A model generated the notes under the pieces. The model saw only the letters and a list, made by a program, of their open reading frames with translations, was not told the DNA's origin and ran no database searches. Positions 1-7,410 of a stretch of DNA of 32,564 bases are shown here, piece after piece. Within the stretch, counting starts at the first letter, position 1; each line of letters begins with the position of its first letter. Made by a program: the position numbers and the translations under genes. Where the stretch lies: positions 1 to 32,564 of the forward strand of contig JAKBSJ010000003.1 of NCBI GenBank assembly GCA_021844945.1. Reading direction: 5' to 3'. The stretch is from Thermoplasmata archaeon. GTDB lineage: Archaea; Thermoplasmatota; Thermoplasmata; Lutacidiplasmatales; UBA184.

Positions 1-229
1 CCCAGCCTTGGTTGCGCCAGCAGAACCGACAGTGGAGATTGCACGAGTCGATCGCCGGGCTCATCTGAAGGCACCGGTGGCTCTGGATCCCGTAGAACCG
101 CCCCTTGTAGCAGTCGCGTCCCTGCGTTAGAGACTGCCGCGTCCAGTAGCACATCTTGACCGCGCTGTGCTTGCCGACCAGCTGGTAGCCCTGGCCCTCG
201 AGCTCGGTGGACAGATCCTGGTCTCCCAT
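1..229 (-). CDS. taw1: tRNA 4-demethylwyosine synthase Taw1 (TYW1), N-terminal 76 residues, cut by window edge
   Basis: Radical-SAM enzyme that condenses pyruvate with m1G37 of tRNA-Phe to form 4-demethylwyosine, the tricyclic base of archaeal wyosine derivatives. Reading from the ATG at 229 toward position 1 gives 76 residues that run off the window. Seen directly: GKHSAVK (residues 19-25), YGIQSHRCLQM (47-57) and the radical-SAM triad C63-x3-C67-x2-C70 followed by W-R. Three further cysteines, C27, C40 and C53, spaced 13 apart, match the positions known in the family to bind a second Fe-S cluster. The whole stretch is strongly conserved in archaeal Taw1. A TATA-like ctcttatgg lies about 33 nt upstream on the minus strand. 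It follows the copper ATPase on the same strand by 66 nt. Its biochemical predecessor, Trm5, is encoded near 29 kb. The C-terminal three quarters of the gene are outside the window. Confidence 0.93.
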   Translation of the reverse strand, partial: MGDQDLSTELEGQGYQLVGKHSAVKMCYWTRQSLTQGRDCYKGRFYGIQSHRCLQMSPAIDSCNLHCRFCWRNQGW

Positions 230-295
230 CGCGCGGCGGCCGCACGGGTCGCCCCTCCATAAGAGTACGCGGGAGCGGGCGCCGCCGGCCCCGCC

Positions 296-2416
296 TTAGG
301 ACGGGGCGGATCCCCCGGGCAGGGGAAACCCCCGGGCGCGGGCGCGCGGGCGCAGGACGCGGCGCAGCGAGAGGGAGTTCAGGAGCACGGTCGTCGACGA
401 GATGGCCATCGCGATCGCACCGGCGATCGGCAAGACCGTGTAGACCCCGAATCCGAGGAACGGGACGAGCGCCCCCGCCGCGATCGGGAGCAAGACGGCG
501 TTGTATCCGATCGCCCACGTGAGGTTGCCGCGGACCTTCCCGACCACGGCCCGAGAGAGACGGATCGCCCGGGGAACCCCTCGGAGGTCGGGCCGCACGA
601 GCAGCACCTGGCCGGAATCTCGTGCGATCTCCGCCCCGGTCCCGATCGCGATACCGACGTCGGCTCCCGCGAGCGCCGCTGCATCGTTGATCCCGTCGCC
701 GACGAACGCGACGGCCTTCCCGCTCGCGCGTTGCTCCCTCAGATAGGCCAGCTTCTCCTCGGGCGACGCGCGCGCGCGAGCGACCGAGACGCCGAGCGTG
801 CGGGCCACCTGGGCGGCCGCCTCGGCTCGGTCGCCGGTGACGATCTGAAGCGGGATGCCAAGTTCGGCCAGCTCGCGCACGGCTTCGATGCTGCCGGGCC
901 GAAGCGGCGTGGCGAACGACAACACCCCGACCAGCTGCCCGTCCTGCCAGAGCGCCGACCAGCTCTCCCCGCGGGCGACGGCCGCGTCGATCGAGCCCCG
1001 TGCGGCCTGGAGGGAGTCGGATCCCGGCCCGCCCGAGCCCTCGCTCCTCAGCGAAAGGTGCCGTCCCGCGATCGTCCCCTCCACTCCGGCGCCGGGAACC
1101 GCCCGGACGTCCTCGACGCTCGCAGGTGCGATCGCTTCGGAGCGCGCCATCTCGAGGACCGCGCGAGCGTAGACGTGCTCCGAGTGCGCCTCGAGCCCGG
1201 CGGACAGGGCGAGGAGCTCGGAACGCGAGCGTCCCGGAGCGACCCACGTCGATGCGACGGACGGGACGTCGCTCGTCAGGGTTCCGGTCTTGTCGCTGAC
1301 GACGAGGTTCACCCGGGCTGTGCGCTCGATCGAGTCGCCCCCGCGGAACAGGATTCCTTCCTCCGCCGCTCGGCCGGTACCGACGAGGATCGCCGCCGGC
1401 GTGGCGATTCCGAACGCGCACGGGCAGGCGATGATCACGACGCTGACGAAGATCAGCACACCGGTCGCCAGCGACGCCCCGGCGAGAAGGGTCCATCCGA
1501 GCGCCGCGGCGATCGCGAGGGTGAGGACCACCGGCACAAAGGCGGAGGCGATGCGATCGGCGAGCCGACGCAAAGGGATCCGGGAGGCCTCGGCATCGCT
1601 CAGGAGCTCGGCGATCTGGGCGACGAACGAGTCCGGCCCGATGGAGCGGGCCTCGATGTCGAGCGACCCGGTTCCGTTGCGCGCCCCCGCGATCACGGTC
1701 TCGCCCGGGCCTTTCGGCACCGGGAGAGATTCCCCCGTCCATAGCGCCTCGTCGAGCTCAGACCGTCCCTCGAGCACGATGCCGTCCGCAGGAACGATTC
1801 CTCCGGGCAGGACTCGAAGCCGGTCCCCCACTCGAATCTCTTCCCGCGGGACGCTACGCGAGGAGCCCCCCTCCACTCGAAGGGCTTCCCGCGGAAGGAG
1901 CTGGTCGAGGTCCCTCAGCGACGAACCCGCGTGGCGACGGGTCCGCTGCTCGAGGAGATTCCCCGTGAGGATCAGGGTGATGATCAGGGTTGACGCGTCG
2001 AAGAACACCCCTCCCTTCAGAGCGCCCGGAAACGCGAGCGCCACGAGACTGTAGCCGAAAGCCGCCGATGTCCCGACCGCGATGAGCACATCCATGTTGG
2101 CGATGCGCGAGCGAATCGAGTCGACCGTCCCGACGTAAAAGTCCCAGCCGCTGTAGAACTGGACGGCCGCCGCGAGCACTGCCGCGATGTACAGCACCAC
2201 GGCGGGATGGGCGAGGTACGTCAGTACGGTCGCCCCCGCGGCGAGCGGAACGGCTACGCCGAGGCGACGGGCGGTCCGGATCTCGGCGACCTCGGGAGCG
2301 GTGAACGACTCGCGGCAAGCCTGGCTGCAAAAGTAGTACGTTCGGTTGTCCCGGACGAGCAAGAGCGAGGACGTGCGCTCGTCGACATGCATCCCGCAGA
2401 CCGGATCGGTCGGCAT
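296..2416 (-). CDS. copA: Cu(I)-exporting P1B-type ATPase (CopA-like) with N-terminal YHS domain
   Basis: Membrane pump that exports Cu(I) using ATP. The 706-residue protein starts with a YHS/TRASH-like metal domain (DPVCGM at 4-9, C30 and C34) instead of the usual ferredoxin-like HMA domain. Then come two N-terminal membrane helices and further helices, actuator TGES (227-230), membrane CPC (331-333), phosphorylation site DKTGTLT (D375) and hinge GDGINDAAAL (about 595). The late helices carry a YN pair and an MAxSS...NS pattern, the Cu(I) signature of the P1B-1 group. Odd: the nucleotide-domain SEHP motif reads SEHV (412-415), so the His is kept but the Pro is lost. The start is supported by the YHS motif right after Met1 and by a cttttatc box about 20 nt upstream, suggesting a leaderless message. 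A 48-aa YHS protein lies just upstream on the same strand and is a likely copper-handling partner. Confidence 0.93.
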   Translation of the reverse strand: MPTDPVCGMHVDERTSSLLLVRDNRTYYFCSQACRESFTAPEVAEIRTARRLGVAVPLAAGATVLTYLAHPAVVLYIAAVLAAAVQFYSGWDFYVGTVDSIRSRIANMDVLIAVGTSAAFGYSLVALAFPGALKGGVFFDASTLIITLILTGNLLEQRTRRHAGSSLRDLDQLLPREALRVEGGSSRSVPREEIRVGDRLRVLPGGIVPADGIVLEGRSELDEALWTGESLPVPKGPGETVIAGARNGTGSLDIEARSIGPDSFVAQIAELLSDAEASRIPLRRLADRIASAFVPVVLTLAIAAALGWTLLAGASLATGVLIFVSVVIIACPCAFGIATPAAILVGTGRAAEEGILFRGGDSIERTARVNLVVSDKTGTLTSDVPSVASTWVAPGRSRSELLALSAGLEAHSEHVYARAVLEMARSEAIAPASVEDVRAVPGAGVEGTIAGRHLSLRSEGSGGPGSDSLQAARGSIDAAVARGESWSALWQDGQLVGVLSFATPLRPGSIEAVRELAELGIPLQIVTGDRAEAAAQVARTLGVSVARARASPEEKLAYLREQRASGKAVAFVGDGINDAAALAGADVGIAIGTGAEIARDSGQVLLVRPDLRGVPRAIRLSRAVVGKVRGNLTWAIGYNAVLLPIAAGALVPFLGFGVYTVLPIAGAIAMAISSTTVLLNSLSLRRVLRPRARARGFPLPGGSAPS

Positions 2417-2469
2417 GAAATTCTGTCGCTCCGATAAAAGCTCGCGACCGATGAGGGGCGCTCTCGCGC

Positions 2470-2616
2470 CTATCCCTGCGCGGTCGGGTGGGCGGCGAGA
2501 TACTTCTGTCGGCAGCCTTCCGAGCAGAAGTAGATCGTCGCGCCGTGATCGACCACCTGGGCCGGCGCGCGCGTCGACTCGACCGTCATCCCGCAGACCG
2601 GATCGACGACCTTCAT
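2470..2616 (-). CDS. Small stand-alone YHS-domain metal-binding protein (48 aa)
   Basis: A 48-residue protein made of essentially one YHS domain. It reads DPVCGM near the N-terminus (5-10) and IYFCSEGC at 28-35, giving a C8...C31-x3-C35 metal-ligand set like that at the N-terminus of the neighbouring copper ATPase. Family knowledge: such domains bind soft or transition metals and occur on copper and mercury transporters. Inference: a cytosolic copper carrier or sensor that works with the ATPase encoded 53 nt downstream on the same strand. The start is fixed by the ATG at 2616 directly before the domain. The minus-strand box atataa is centred 26-27 nt upstream, as expected for a leaderless archaeal transcript. 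A GTGT-N5-ACAC dyad (2621-2633) lies between box and start. The gene is short enough to be missed by automatic callers. Confidence 0.85.
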   Translation of the reverse strand: MKVVDPVCGMTVESTRAPAQVVDHGATIYFCSEGCRQKYLAAHPTAQG

Positions 2617-2639
2617 CGCCGTGTTAGCGACACGTCGCC

Positions 2640-2645
2640 TTATAT
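2640..2645. promoter_or_regulatory. Shared TATA box between YHS gene and rhodanese gene
   Basis: The sequence ttatat on plus reads atataa on minus. Its centre is 26.5 nt from the YHS start codon (2616) and about 45 nt from the rhodanese ATG (2688). It is the only AT-rich box in this GC-rich divergent spacer, so it probably serves both genes. Imperfect dyads sit near it: GTGT-N5-ACAC (2621-2633), and gcgacac (2627-2633) with gtgtcgc (2668-2674). Confidence 0.55.
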
Positions 2646-2687
2646 CGGCTCCTCCGAGACCGAAGCGGTGTCGCGGCCAAAGGTGAT

Positions 2688-3041
2688 ATGGCGGGCAGCC
2701 CGCTCGTTCGCCCGATGGTGCTCGGCATCACGCCGCGTGAGGCCGCGCGGCGGCTTCGCGAGGACCCGGGCGCGACGCTGCTCCTGGACGTGCGCGAGGT
2801 CGAAGAGCGCGAGGTTGCGGTGATCGAGCCCTCTCTCCATATCCCGATGGGCGAGATCCTCGAGCGGATCTCGGAGATCCCCCGGGATCGGGAGGTCGTG
2901 GTCTATTGCCACGTGGGCGGCCGCTCCGAGCTGATCGCGTCCTACCTCGAAGCGGAAGGCTACGAGAGGGTCCGGAACTTGACCGGTGGGATCGATGCCT
3001 GGTCCGTCGAGGTCGACGGCGGCGTTCCTCGCTACAGCTAG
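2688..3041 (+). CDS. Rhodanese-like sulfurtransferase, single domain
   Basis: A 117-residue single rhodanese domain that likely transfers sulfane sulfur through a persulfide on its active-site cysteine. Visible features: the LLLDVRE strand-loop (31-37), HIPMGEI (51-57) and the active-site loop YCHVGGRS with C74, which fits the C-x4-R-S rhodanese signature. Its substrate cannot be read from the sequence. The ATG at 2688 is preceded flush by aggtgat, a perfect anti-16S match but with no spacing, so its role as a ribosome binding site is doubtful; Met10 (2715) is an alternative start. The gene converges with the winged-helix gene: the two stop codons share the tetranucleotide ctag (3038-3041). 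A role in sulfur supply for tRNA thiolation or cysteine metabolism would fit the window but is not shown. Confidence 0.9.
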   Translation: MAGSPLVRPMVLGITPREAARRLREDPGATLLLDVREVEEREVAVIEPSLHIPMGEILERISEIPRDREVVVYCHVGGRSELIASYLEAEGYERVRNLTGGIDAWSVEVDGGVPRYS

Positions 3042-3391
3042 TCGTGGGGGGAGCGGACCCGTGGTTTCGCGCCCGACCGACGCGGGGGCGCGTCGGTCGC
3101 TCCGAGGACGTCGATGTAGGCCTTCATCTTCCAGTACGTGTCGAGGAACTCCTGTCCTCGGGCCGTGACATCGTAGTAGACGTGGCCGTCGTCTTCCTGG
3201 CTCGACAGTAGGCCGAGCTCCAGCAGCCGTTCCACCGCCACCCGCAGCCGGTCGACGGGCATTCCGGCGCCGTAGCTGACGCGGGTGATCCGGGCCCGAC
3301 CACGGTGACGCTTGACGACCTCGAGGATCGTCGCGAAAAGGTCGGTGGGTTCCCGCCGTCGGCTCGACGGCTCCCGGCTCCATCCGTCCAT
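3038..3391 (-). CDS. Winged-helix DNA-binding regulator, archaeal HTH_45/ArnR-like type
   Basis: A 117-residue protein with one winged-helix domain: LFATILEVVKRHRG (helix 1), ITRVSYGAGMPVDRL (helix 2 and turn), RVAVERLLELGLL (recognition helix) and a wing with DDGHVYYDVTARGQEFL. This layout, with a terminal helix (DTYWKMKAYI) that usually dimerises, is typical of the small archaeal regulators in the HTH_45 group; the assignment rests on pattern, not on a search. It begins 15 nt after the stop of the bactofilin-like gene and is almost surely co-transcribed with it. A gggggag run lies 6-12 nt before the ATG as a Shine-Dalgarno candidate, which suits an internal operon gene. It probably regulates its own operon or the envelope genes. 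The last 20 residues are basic and look disordered. Confidence 0.8.
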   Translation of the reverse strand: MDGWSREPSSRRREPTDLFATILEVVKRHRGRARITRVSYGAGMPVDRLRVAVERLLELGLLSSQEDDGHVYYDVTARGQEFLDTYWKMKAYIDVLGATDAPPRRSGAKPRVRSPHD

Positions 3392-3406
3392 CCTGGCTCC
3401 CCCTTG

Positions 3407-4624
3407 CTACAGCGGGTACGGGCCGAGGTCGGACACCCGGCGCGCCGGTCGAGCGAGCTGCGCGCTCGGATCGATGGTCGCTTCTCGGGAGTAGACCACT
3501 TCTCCGACGCGGGCGCCGGGGCCGATGCGCGCAGTCTCGGCGATAATCCGTCCCACCTCAGCGCCGTCGCCGACCCGGACATCCGTGCCATAAACATCCT
3601 CGGCGCGAGCCCGGCTGCGGATGTCCACGAGGCCGCCGACCAGCGGTCCGTGCGCGTGCGATTTTCGGCTCAGAACAATCTCGGCCGACTTGGTCCCAGA
3701 TTGGGTGGAGAGCGAACCTCCGATCTCGATACGGCTGCGCGCGAGGATCTTGCGCGCCCTCAGTTGCCCTCCAATCTCCACGCGGTCCGCATCGATGTCC
3801 CCCGCGACGGCGACCCGGCCCCCGCCCTCGAGCCGGCCGGTGAGTTCGATCGATCCCCCGCAGCCGAGAAGGCCGCCAATCTCGATGCTTTCGCCCTTCG
3901 CGGATCCCTGGATGTCCCCGATCCCTCCGATCTCGAGAGAGGCAAACTCGAGGTCTCCCTTCGCGCGGAGGGTGCCGCCGACCTCGATCGTCCCTCCCTT
4001 CGCATCACCCCCGAGCTCGATCTGTCCCCCCGCCTCCAGCTTGCCGAACGTGAGGGGACCTTCGGAAACGAACTGCCCGCCGACTTTGATCCGGTCTCTC
4101 ACCACCCCCGACCGGAGCCGGATGCGTCCTCCCGCCTCGAGACGGTCGATCGCGACCTCAGACACGTCCACGGAGCCGCCCGCCTGTACCTGGGATGCGG
4201 TCACGGTCCCCCGGGCCACCATCGTTCCCCCGACGGAGATCTCGCGCGAGGCCACGGTGGAATCCGCTTGGAGGGCCCCTCCCACCTCGATGCGGGTGGC
4301 GGCCACCGGTCCCTGCACGTGTAGGCGGCGGTCTACGTCGACGTCCTGAGCTTCCAGCCGGCCCTCGACCTCCAGCGTCCCGTCCTCGACGCGGATCGGG
4401 CCGTCGACGACGAGATCTCCGCGCACGGTGACTTGGCCGTTCTCGCTGTGGAACCCTCGGCACTCGAACGTCCCGGCGACTTCGGCGGCCCCCTCCAACC
4501 GAACGGTCCCGCTCACCCGGACCGTTCCGTCCGCCTCGATCCGGACGTGGGGACCCGCCCGCAAGTCCCCTTCGACGTTCCCGAGACGGACGCGCCCACC
4601 GCGCGGTATCGAGGTCTCTGCCAT
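3407..4624 (-). CDS. Bactofilin-like polymer-forming beta-helix protein (405 aa)
   Basis: A 405-residue protein built of tandem beta-helix rungs of roughly 17-20 residues. Phrases such as IEVGG, LEAGGQIELGG, IEIGGSL and ISVGGTMVARG recur from about residue 30 to 330, ending in a differently spaced tail (VRVGDGAEVG, IGPGARVGE). There is no signal peptide or membrane span. Family knowledge: bactofilins are cytoplasmic polymer-forming beta-helix proteins, usually 110-200 residues. This one is two to three times longer, with an uninterrupted repeat array. Inference: a cytoskeletal filament or membrane-associated scaffold. It heads an operon with the winged-helix regulator and diverges from the uracil-DNA glycosylase gene. 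A minus-strand ccttta box is centred about 29 nt from the ATG, implying a leaderless start. The alternative, an unrelated repeat-rich beta-helix protein, cannot be excluded without a profile search. Confidence 0.8.
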   Translation of the reverse strand: MAETSIPRGGRVRLGNVEGDLRAGPHVRIEADGTVRVSGTVRLEGAAEVAGTFECRGFHSENGQVTVRGDLVVDGPIRVEDGTLEVEGRLEAQDVDVDRRLHVQGPVAATRIEVGGALQADSTVASREISVGGTMVARGTVTASQVQAGGSVDVSEVAIDRLEAGGRIRLRSGVVRDRIKVGGQFVSEGPLTFGKLEAGGQIELGGDAKGGTIEVGGTLRAKGDLEFASLEIGGIGDIQGSAKGESIEIGGLLGCGGSIELTGRLEGGGRVAVAGDIDADRVEIGGQLRARKILARSRIEIGGSLSTQSGTKSAEIVLSRKSHAHGPLVGGLVDIRSRARAEDVYGTDVRVGDGAEVGRIIAETARIGPGARVGEVVYSREATIDPSAQLARPARRVSDLGPYPL

Positions 4625-4650
4625 CGCGGTCCCTTACGCTAACGGGTGGG

Positions 4651-4656
4651 TAAAGG
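4651..4656. promoter_or_regulatory. TATA-like box between bactofilin and UDG genes
   Basis: taaagg on plus (ccttta on minus) is the only AT-rich hexamer in the 47-nt divergent spacer. Its centre is 29.5 nt from the bactofilin ATG (4624) and 27.5 nt from an in-frame GTG of the glycosylase gene at 4681, so one box could drive leaderless transcripts both ways. Confidence 0.45.
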
Positions 4657-4671
4657 GGTAGGTCACGGAAT

Positions 4672-5430
4672 GTGAGCACCGTGAGTGAACGTCAATTGGG
4701 TCCGGGGTACCGCCGCACTATGGCCGATTCGCTCGCCCGGGTGCGCGACGAAGTCGTCGCGTGTCGAATCTGCCCTCGGCTCGTCCGGTACCGCGAGCGG
4801 ATCGCCCGCGAACGCAAGCGGGAGTTCCGTTCGGAGCCGTACTGGGGCCGCGGCGTTCCCGGCTTCGGAGACCCGCAGGCTCGGCTCGTCGCGGTCGGTC
4901 TCGCACCCGCCGCCCACGGCTCGAACCGAACCGGCCGGGTATTCACGGGGGACCGCTCCGCCGCCTTCCTCGTTCGGGCGTTCTACGCCGCGGGCTTTGC
5001 GAGCCAACCGACCTCGTTGCGGCGGGGCGACGGGCTCCGCTACCGGGACCTCTACCTGACCGCGGCCGTTCGATGTGTCCCCCCGGACAACCGTCCAACG
5101 CCGGCCGAGCTGGCCCATTGCCGCCCGTACTTGGACCGGGAGCTGCGGTTGCTCTCGAACGCGCGGGCGATCCTCGCCCTCGGCGGGTTCGCATGGGATG
5201 CTCTTCGGGACGCGGTCGCGTCGGCCTACGGCGTTCCGAAGCCGACCGTGCCGTTCTCGCACGGTGCCGCTGCGGCCCTGGGACCGGGCCGACCCATGCT
5301 CTACGCGTCCTATCACCCCAGCCCGCAGAACACGAACACCCGCAAGCTCACCCACGCCATGCTGGTCGAACTGCTGGAGCGCATCCGCTCCGGCTACACC
5401 CAGGCCACGCCGTCGTTCGCGGCCCGGTGA
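4672..5430 (+). CDS. Uracil-DNA glycosylase, family 5 (UDGb), 4Fe-4S type
   Basis: Base-excision repair enzyme that removes uracil, and in family 5 often other deaminated bases, from DNA. The 252-residue protein has the four-cysteine Fe-S set (C31-x2-C34, C135, C150), motif A GLAPAAHGSNRTGR (76-89) followed by FTGD, and motif B YHPSPQNTNT (about 224-233). An alanine stands where family 4 has an acidic residue in motif A, which separates family 5 (UDGb) from family 4. The outermost start is GTG 4672; GTG 4681 (SERQLG...) lies about 28 nt from the spacer TATA-like box and may be the true leaderless start, and ATG 4720 is also possible. The stop lies 6 nt before the archaeosine TGT gene, so the two are probably one transcript. 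Confidence 0.92.
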   Translation: MSTVSERQLGPGYRRTMADSLARVRDEVVACRICPRLVRYRERIARERKREFRSEPYWGRGVPGFGDPQARLVAVGLAPAAHGSNRTGRVFTGDRSAAFLVRAFYAAGFASQPTSLRRGDGLRYRDLYLTAAVRCVPPDNRPTPAELAHCRPYLDRELRLLSNARAILALGGFAWDALRDAVASAYGVPKPTVPFSHGAAAALGPGRPMLYASYHPSPQNTNTRKLTHAMLVELLERIRSGYTQATPSFAAR

Positions 5431-5436
5431 ACGAGG

Positions 5437-7383
5437 ATGGGCGACTTCGAGCTCCTCGAACGCGACGGCCTCGCCCGGATCGGCCGGCTCGCCACCCCCC
5501 ATGGCCCGCTGGAAACGCCCACGCTCTTGCCGGTGGTCCATCCGGATCCCGGTCGGCAGCCGATTCCTCCTCGAGAGATCCGTCGGCGCTTCGGCCTCGG
5601 AGCGTTCATCACCTCGTCGTACATCGCCTACCGGAGCCCGGAGCTGCGAGAGCGAGCGCTCGCCTCGGGGATCCACGGGCTGATCGACTTCGATGGCCCC
5701 GTGATGACCGACTCGGGAGCGTTCCAGCAGCACGCGTACGGTCACGTGGAGATAGGGCCGACCGAGATCCTCGAGTTCCAGAACCGGATCGGGGCCGACA
5801 TCGCGACCGTGCTCGACGTATTCGTGGAGCCGTCCGCGGACCACGGGGAAGCCGAGGCGGGGGTGCGGCTCACGTCGGAGCGGGCCCGCGCGGCTCGGAA
5901 GGGACGGGAAGGGCTCCTCGCGGTACCCGTGCAAGGGGGAACGTTCGCGGACCTCCGCGCCGAATCGGCCCTCGAAGCGAGCGCGGTCGGGGATATCCTT
6001 GCCGTCGGCGGAGTGGTGCCCCTCTGGGAGCAATATCGGTTCCCGGAGCTGGCGGACGCCGTCGTCGCCGCGCGGCCCTATCTCTCCCCCGCCGGTGTCG
6101 TCCACCTGTTCGGGACCGGACACCCGATGACGTTCGCGTTCGGGGCGTTGCTGGGGGTCGACCTCTACGATTCATCGGCGTACCACAAGTTCGCGCGAAG
6201 GGATCGCCTGTTGCTGCCGGAAGGAACCGTTCCCCTCGACCAAGTCCGAGAGAACTGGTGCCAGTGCACGCTCTGCGGCGAGACGCCCCTTGCCGAGGTC
6301 GCAACGCTTCCGGACGCCGAGCGCGAGATCGCGCTCGCGCGCCACAACCTGCTCGTGAGCGCGGAGGAGATGGCCCGCGTTCGCCAATCGATCCGCGACG
6401 GAACGCTCTGGGAGCTCGCCGAGCGCCGCGCCACCGCCCATCCGGCGCTCTTGGCCGGGCTGCGGACGCTCAAGGACCACCCCGAGGTCTTTCGCTCGAG
6501 CGAACCCGAGAGCCGTCGCACCTACCGCGAGACGGGCATCGACAGCTTTCGCCGGCCGGCGGTCGATCGATGGCGCGAGCGTCTCGAACGCTTCCTCGCA
6601 CCTACCGACGCTCGCCGTCCGATGGTCCGACGCGTTCCCCTCGAACCGAACTCCCTCGCACGGATCCCTCCGAACGACGCGTCCGGTTCGCCGCTCGGCT
6701 GGAGCTGCCCGACGCCGTTCGGACCGGTGCCGATCGAGCTGATCGAGACCTACCCGGTGGGGCCCGCTCTCGCGGAGGCCGAGTTCGTGCCCCAACCGGA
6801 CGCCGGTCCCATGAGCGTCAAGGTCTTCGAGGACGTGTCGCAGGCTCTCGGCCGCGAGTATCCCTGGAACCGGGACTGGGTGGCGGAGTGGACCCGACGC
6901 CAGGTCGCGGCGCTCCTGCGGTTCCGCTACGGGGACGAGGTCGCCGGGCCCGCACGCGCTCGGGCCTGGATCGGGGAGCGGTCCCGGCGCACCGGCCGTC
7001 TCCGCACGATCCGAGAAGAGGACCGCGTGCTCTTCCAGATCGGAAACGATGGGATCCCGCGCCCGACGTTCGCCGGGGCGCAGTGGCTGGTGGAGGCATT
7101 GCCCGAAGGGAGGGAGCGGGTGGTGGTCGACGCCGACGCGGCCCCGTTCGTCGGCGAGGGGCGGAGCTTGTTCTCCCGCTTCGTTCGGACGGCCGACCCG
7201 ACGCTGGCACCGGGATCCTCTGCGCTGCTGGTCGACCCGGACGGAGCGTTGCTCGCCGTCGGACGCCTCCTCCTAGCCCCTCACGAAATGGGAGTCCTAC
7301 GCCGAGGGATCGCCGTACGCGTCACGGCCCACCGGCACGTGCCCGCCGGCCCGGTCGAGGAGCTGGGACCCGACGAGCTTTAA
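5437..7383 (+). CDS. tgtA: Archaeal tRNA-guanine(15) transglycosylase with C-terminal PUA domain
   Basis: Exchanges guanine-15 in the tRNA D-arm for preQ0, the first tRNA-bound step of archaeosine synthesis. At 648 residues it is a full-length archaeal ArcTGT: a TIM-barrel catalytic domain with DSGAFQ (D92), the nucleophile loop LYDSSAY (D245) and a zinc site C275-x-C277-x2-C280...H303. Middle domains follow (about 330-560), then a PUA domain at the end (VVVDADAAPF, ADPTLAPGSSALLVD, AVGRLLL). The PUA tail and the length distinguish it from bacterial queuosine TGT (about 375 aa). ggtga, overlapping the upstream stop, sits 6 nt before the ATG as a Shine-Dalgarno candidate, so translation is probably coupled to the glycosylase gene. 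The enzyme that converts preQ0-tRNA to archaeosine is not in the window. Confidence 0.97.
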   Translation: MGDFELLERDGLARIGRLATPHGPLETPTLLPVVHPDPGRQPIPPREIRRRFGLGAFITSSYIAYRSPELRERALASGIHGLIDFDGPVMTDSGAFQQHAYGHVEIGPTEILEFQNRIGADIATVLDVFVEPSADHGEAEAGVRLTSERARAARKGREGLLAVPVQGGTFADLRAESALEASAVGDILAVGGVVPLWEQYRFPELADAVVAARPYLSPAGVVHLFGTGHPMTFAFGALLGVDLYDSSAYHKFARRDRLLLPEGTVPLDQVRENWCQCTLCGETPLAEVATLPDAEREIALARHNLLVSAEEMARVRQSIRDGTLWELAERRATAHPALLAGLRTLKDHPEVFRSSEPESRRTYRETGIDSFRRPAVDRWRERLERFLAPTDARRPMVRRVPLEPNSLARIPPNDASGSPLGWSCPTPFGPVPIELIETYPVGPALAEAEFVPQPDAGPMSVKVFEDVSQALGREYPWNRDWVAEWTRRQVAALLRFRYGDEVAGPARARAWIGERSRRTGRLRTIREEDRVLFQIGNDGIPRPTFAGAQWLVEALPEGRERVVVDADAAPFVGEGRSLFSRFVRTADPTLAPGSSALLVDPDGALLAVGRLLLAPHEMGVLRRGIAVRVTAHRHVPAGPVEELGPDEL

Positions 7384-7384
7384 G
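7379..7384 (+). promoter_or_regulatory. TATA box overlapping the tgtA stop codon
   Basis: tttaag, overlapping the tgtA TAA, is centred about 29 nt before the ATG of the 76-aa gene. The spacing suggests a separate leaderless promoter for that gene and kae1 in addition to read-through from tgtA. Confidence 0.5.
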
Positions 7385-7410
7385 GGTCGGGCGAAGGTCC
7401 TACGCTACCG

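Noticed and set aside
3305-4324. Plus-strand frame of 339 codons antisense to the bactofilin-like gene
   Set aside because: The repetitive pattern is the mirror of the beta-helix repeats on the other strand; no start signal or independent motif.
4672-5430. Family 4 uracil-DNA glycosylase
   Set aside because: Motif A reads GLAPAAHGSNRTGR, without the acidic residue of family 4, and matches family 5.
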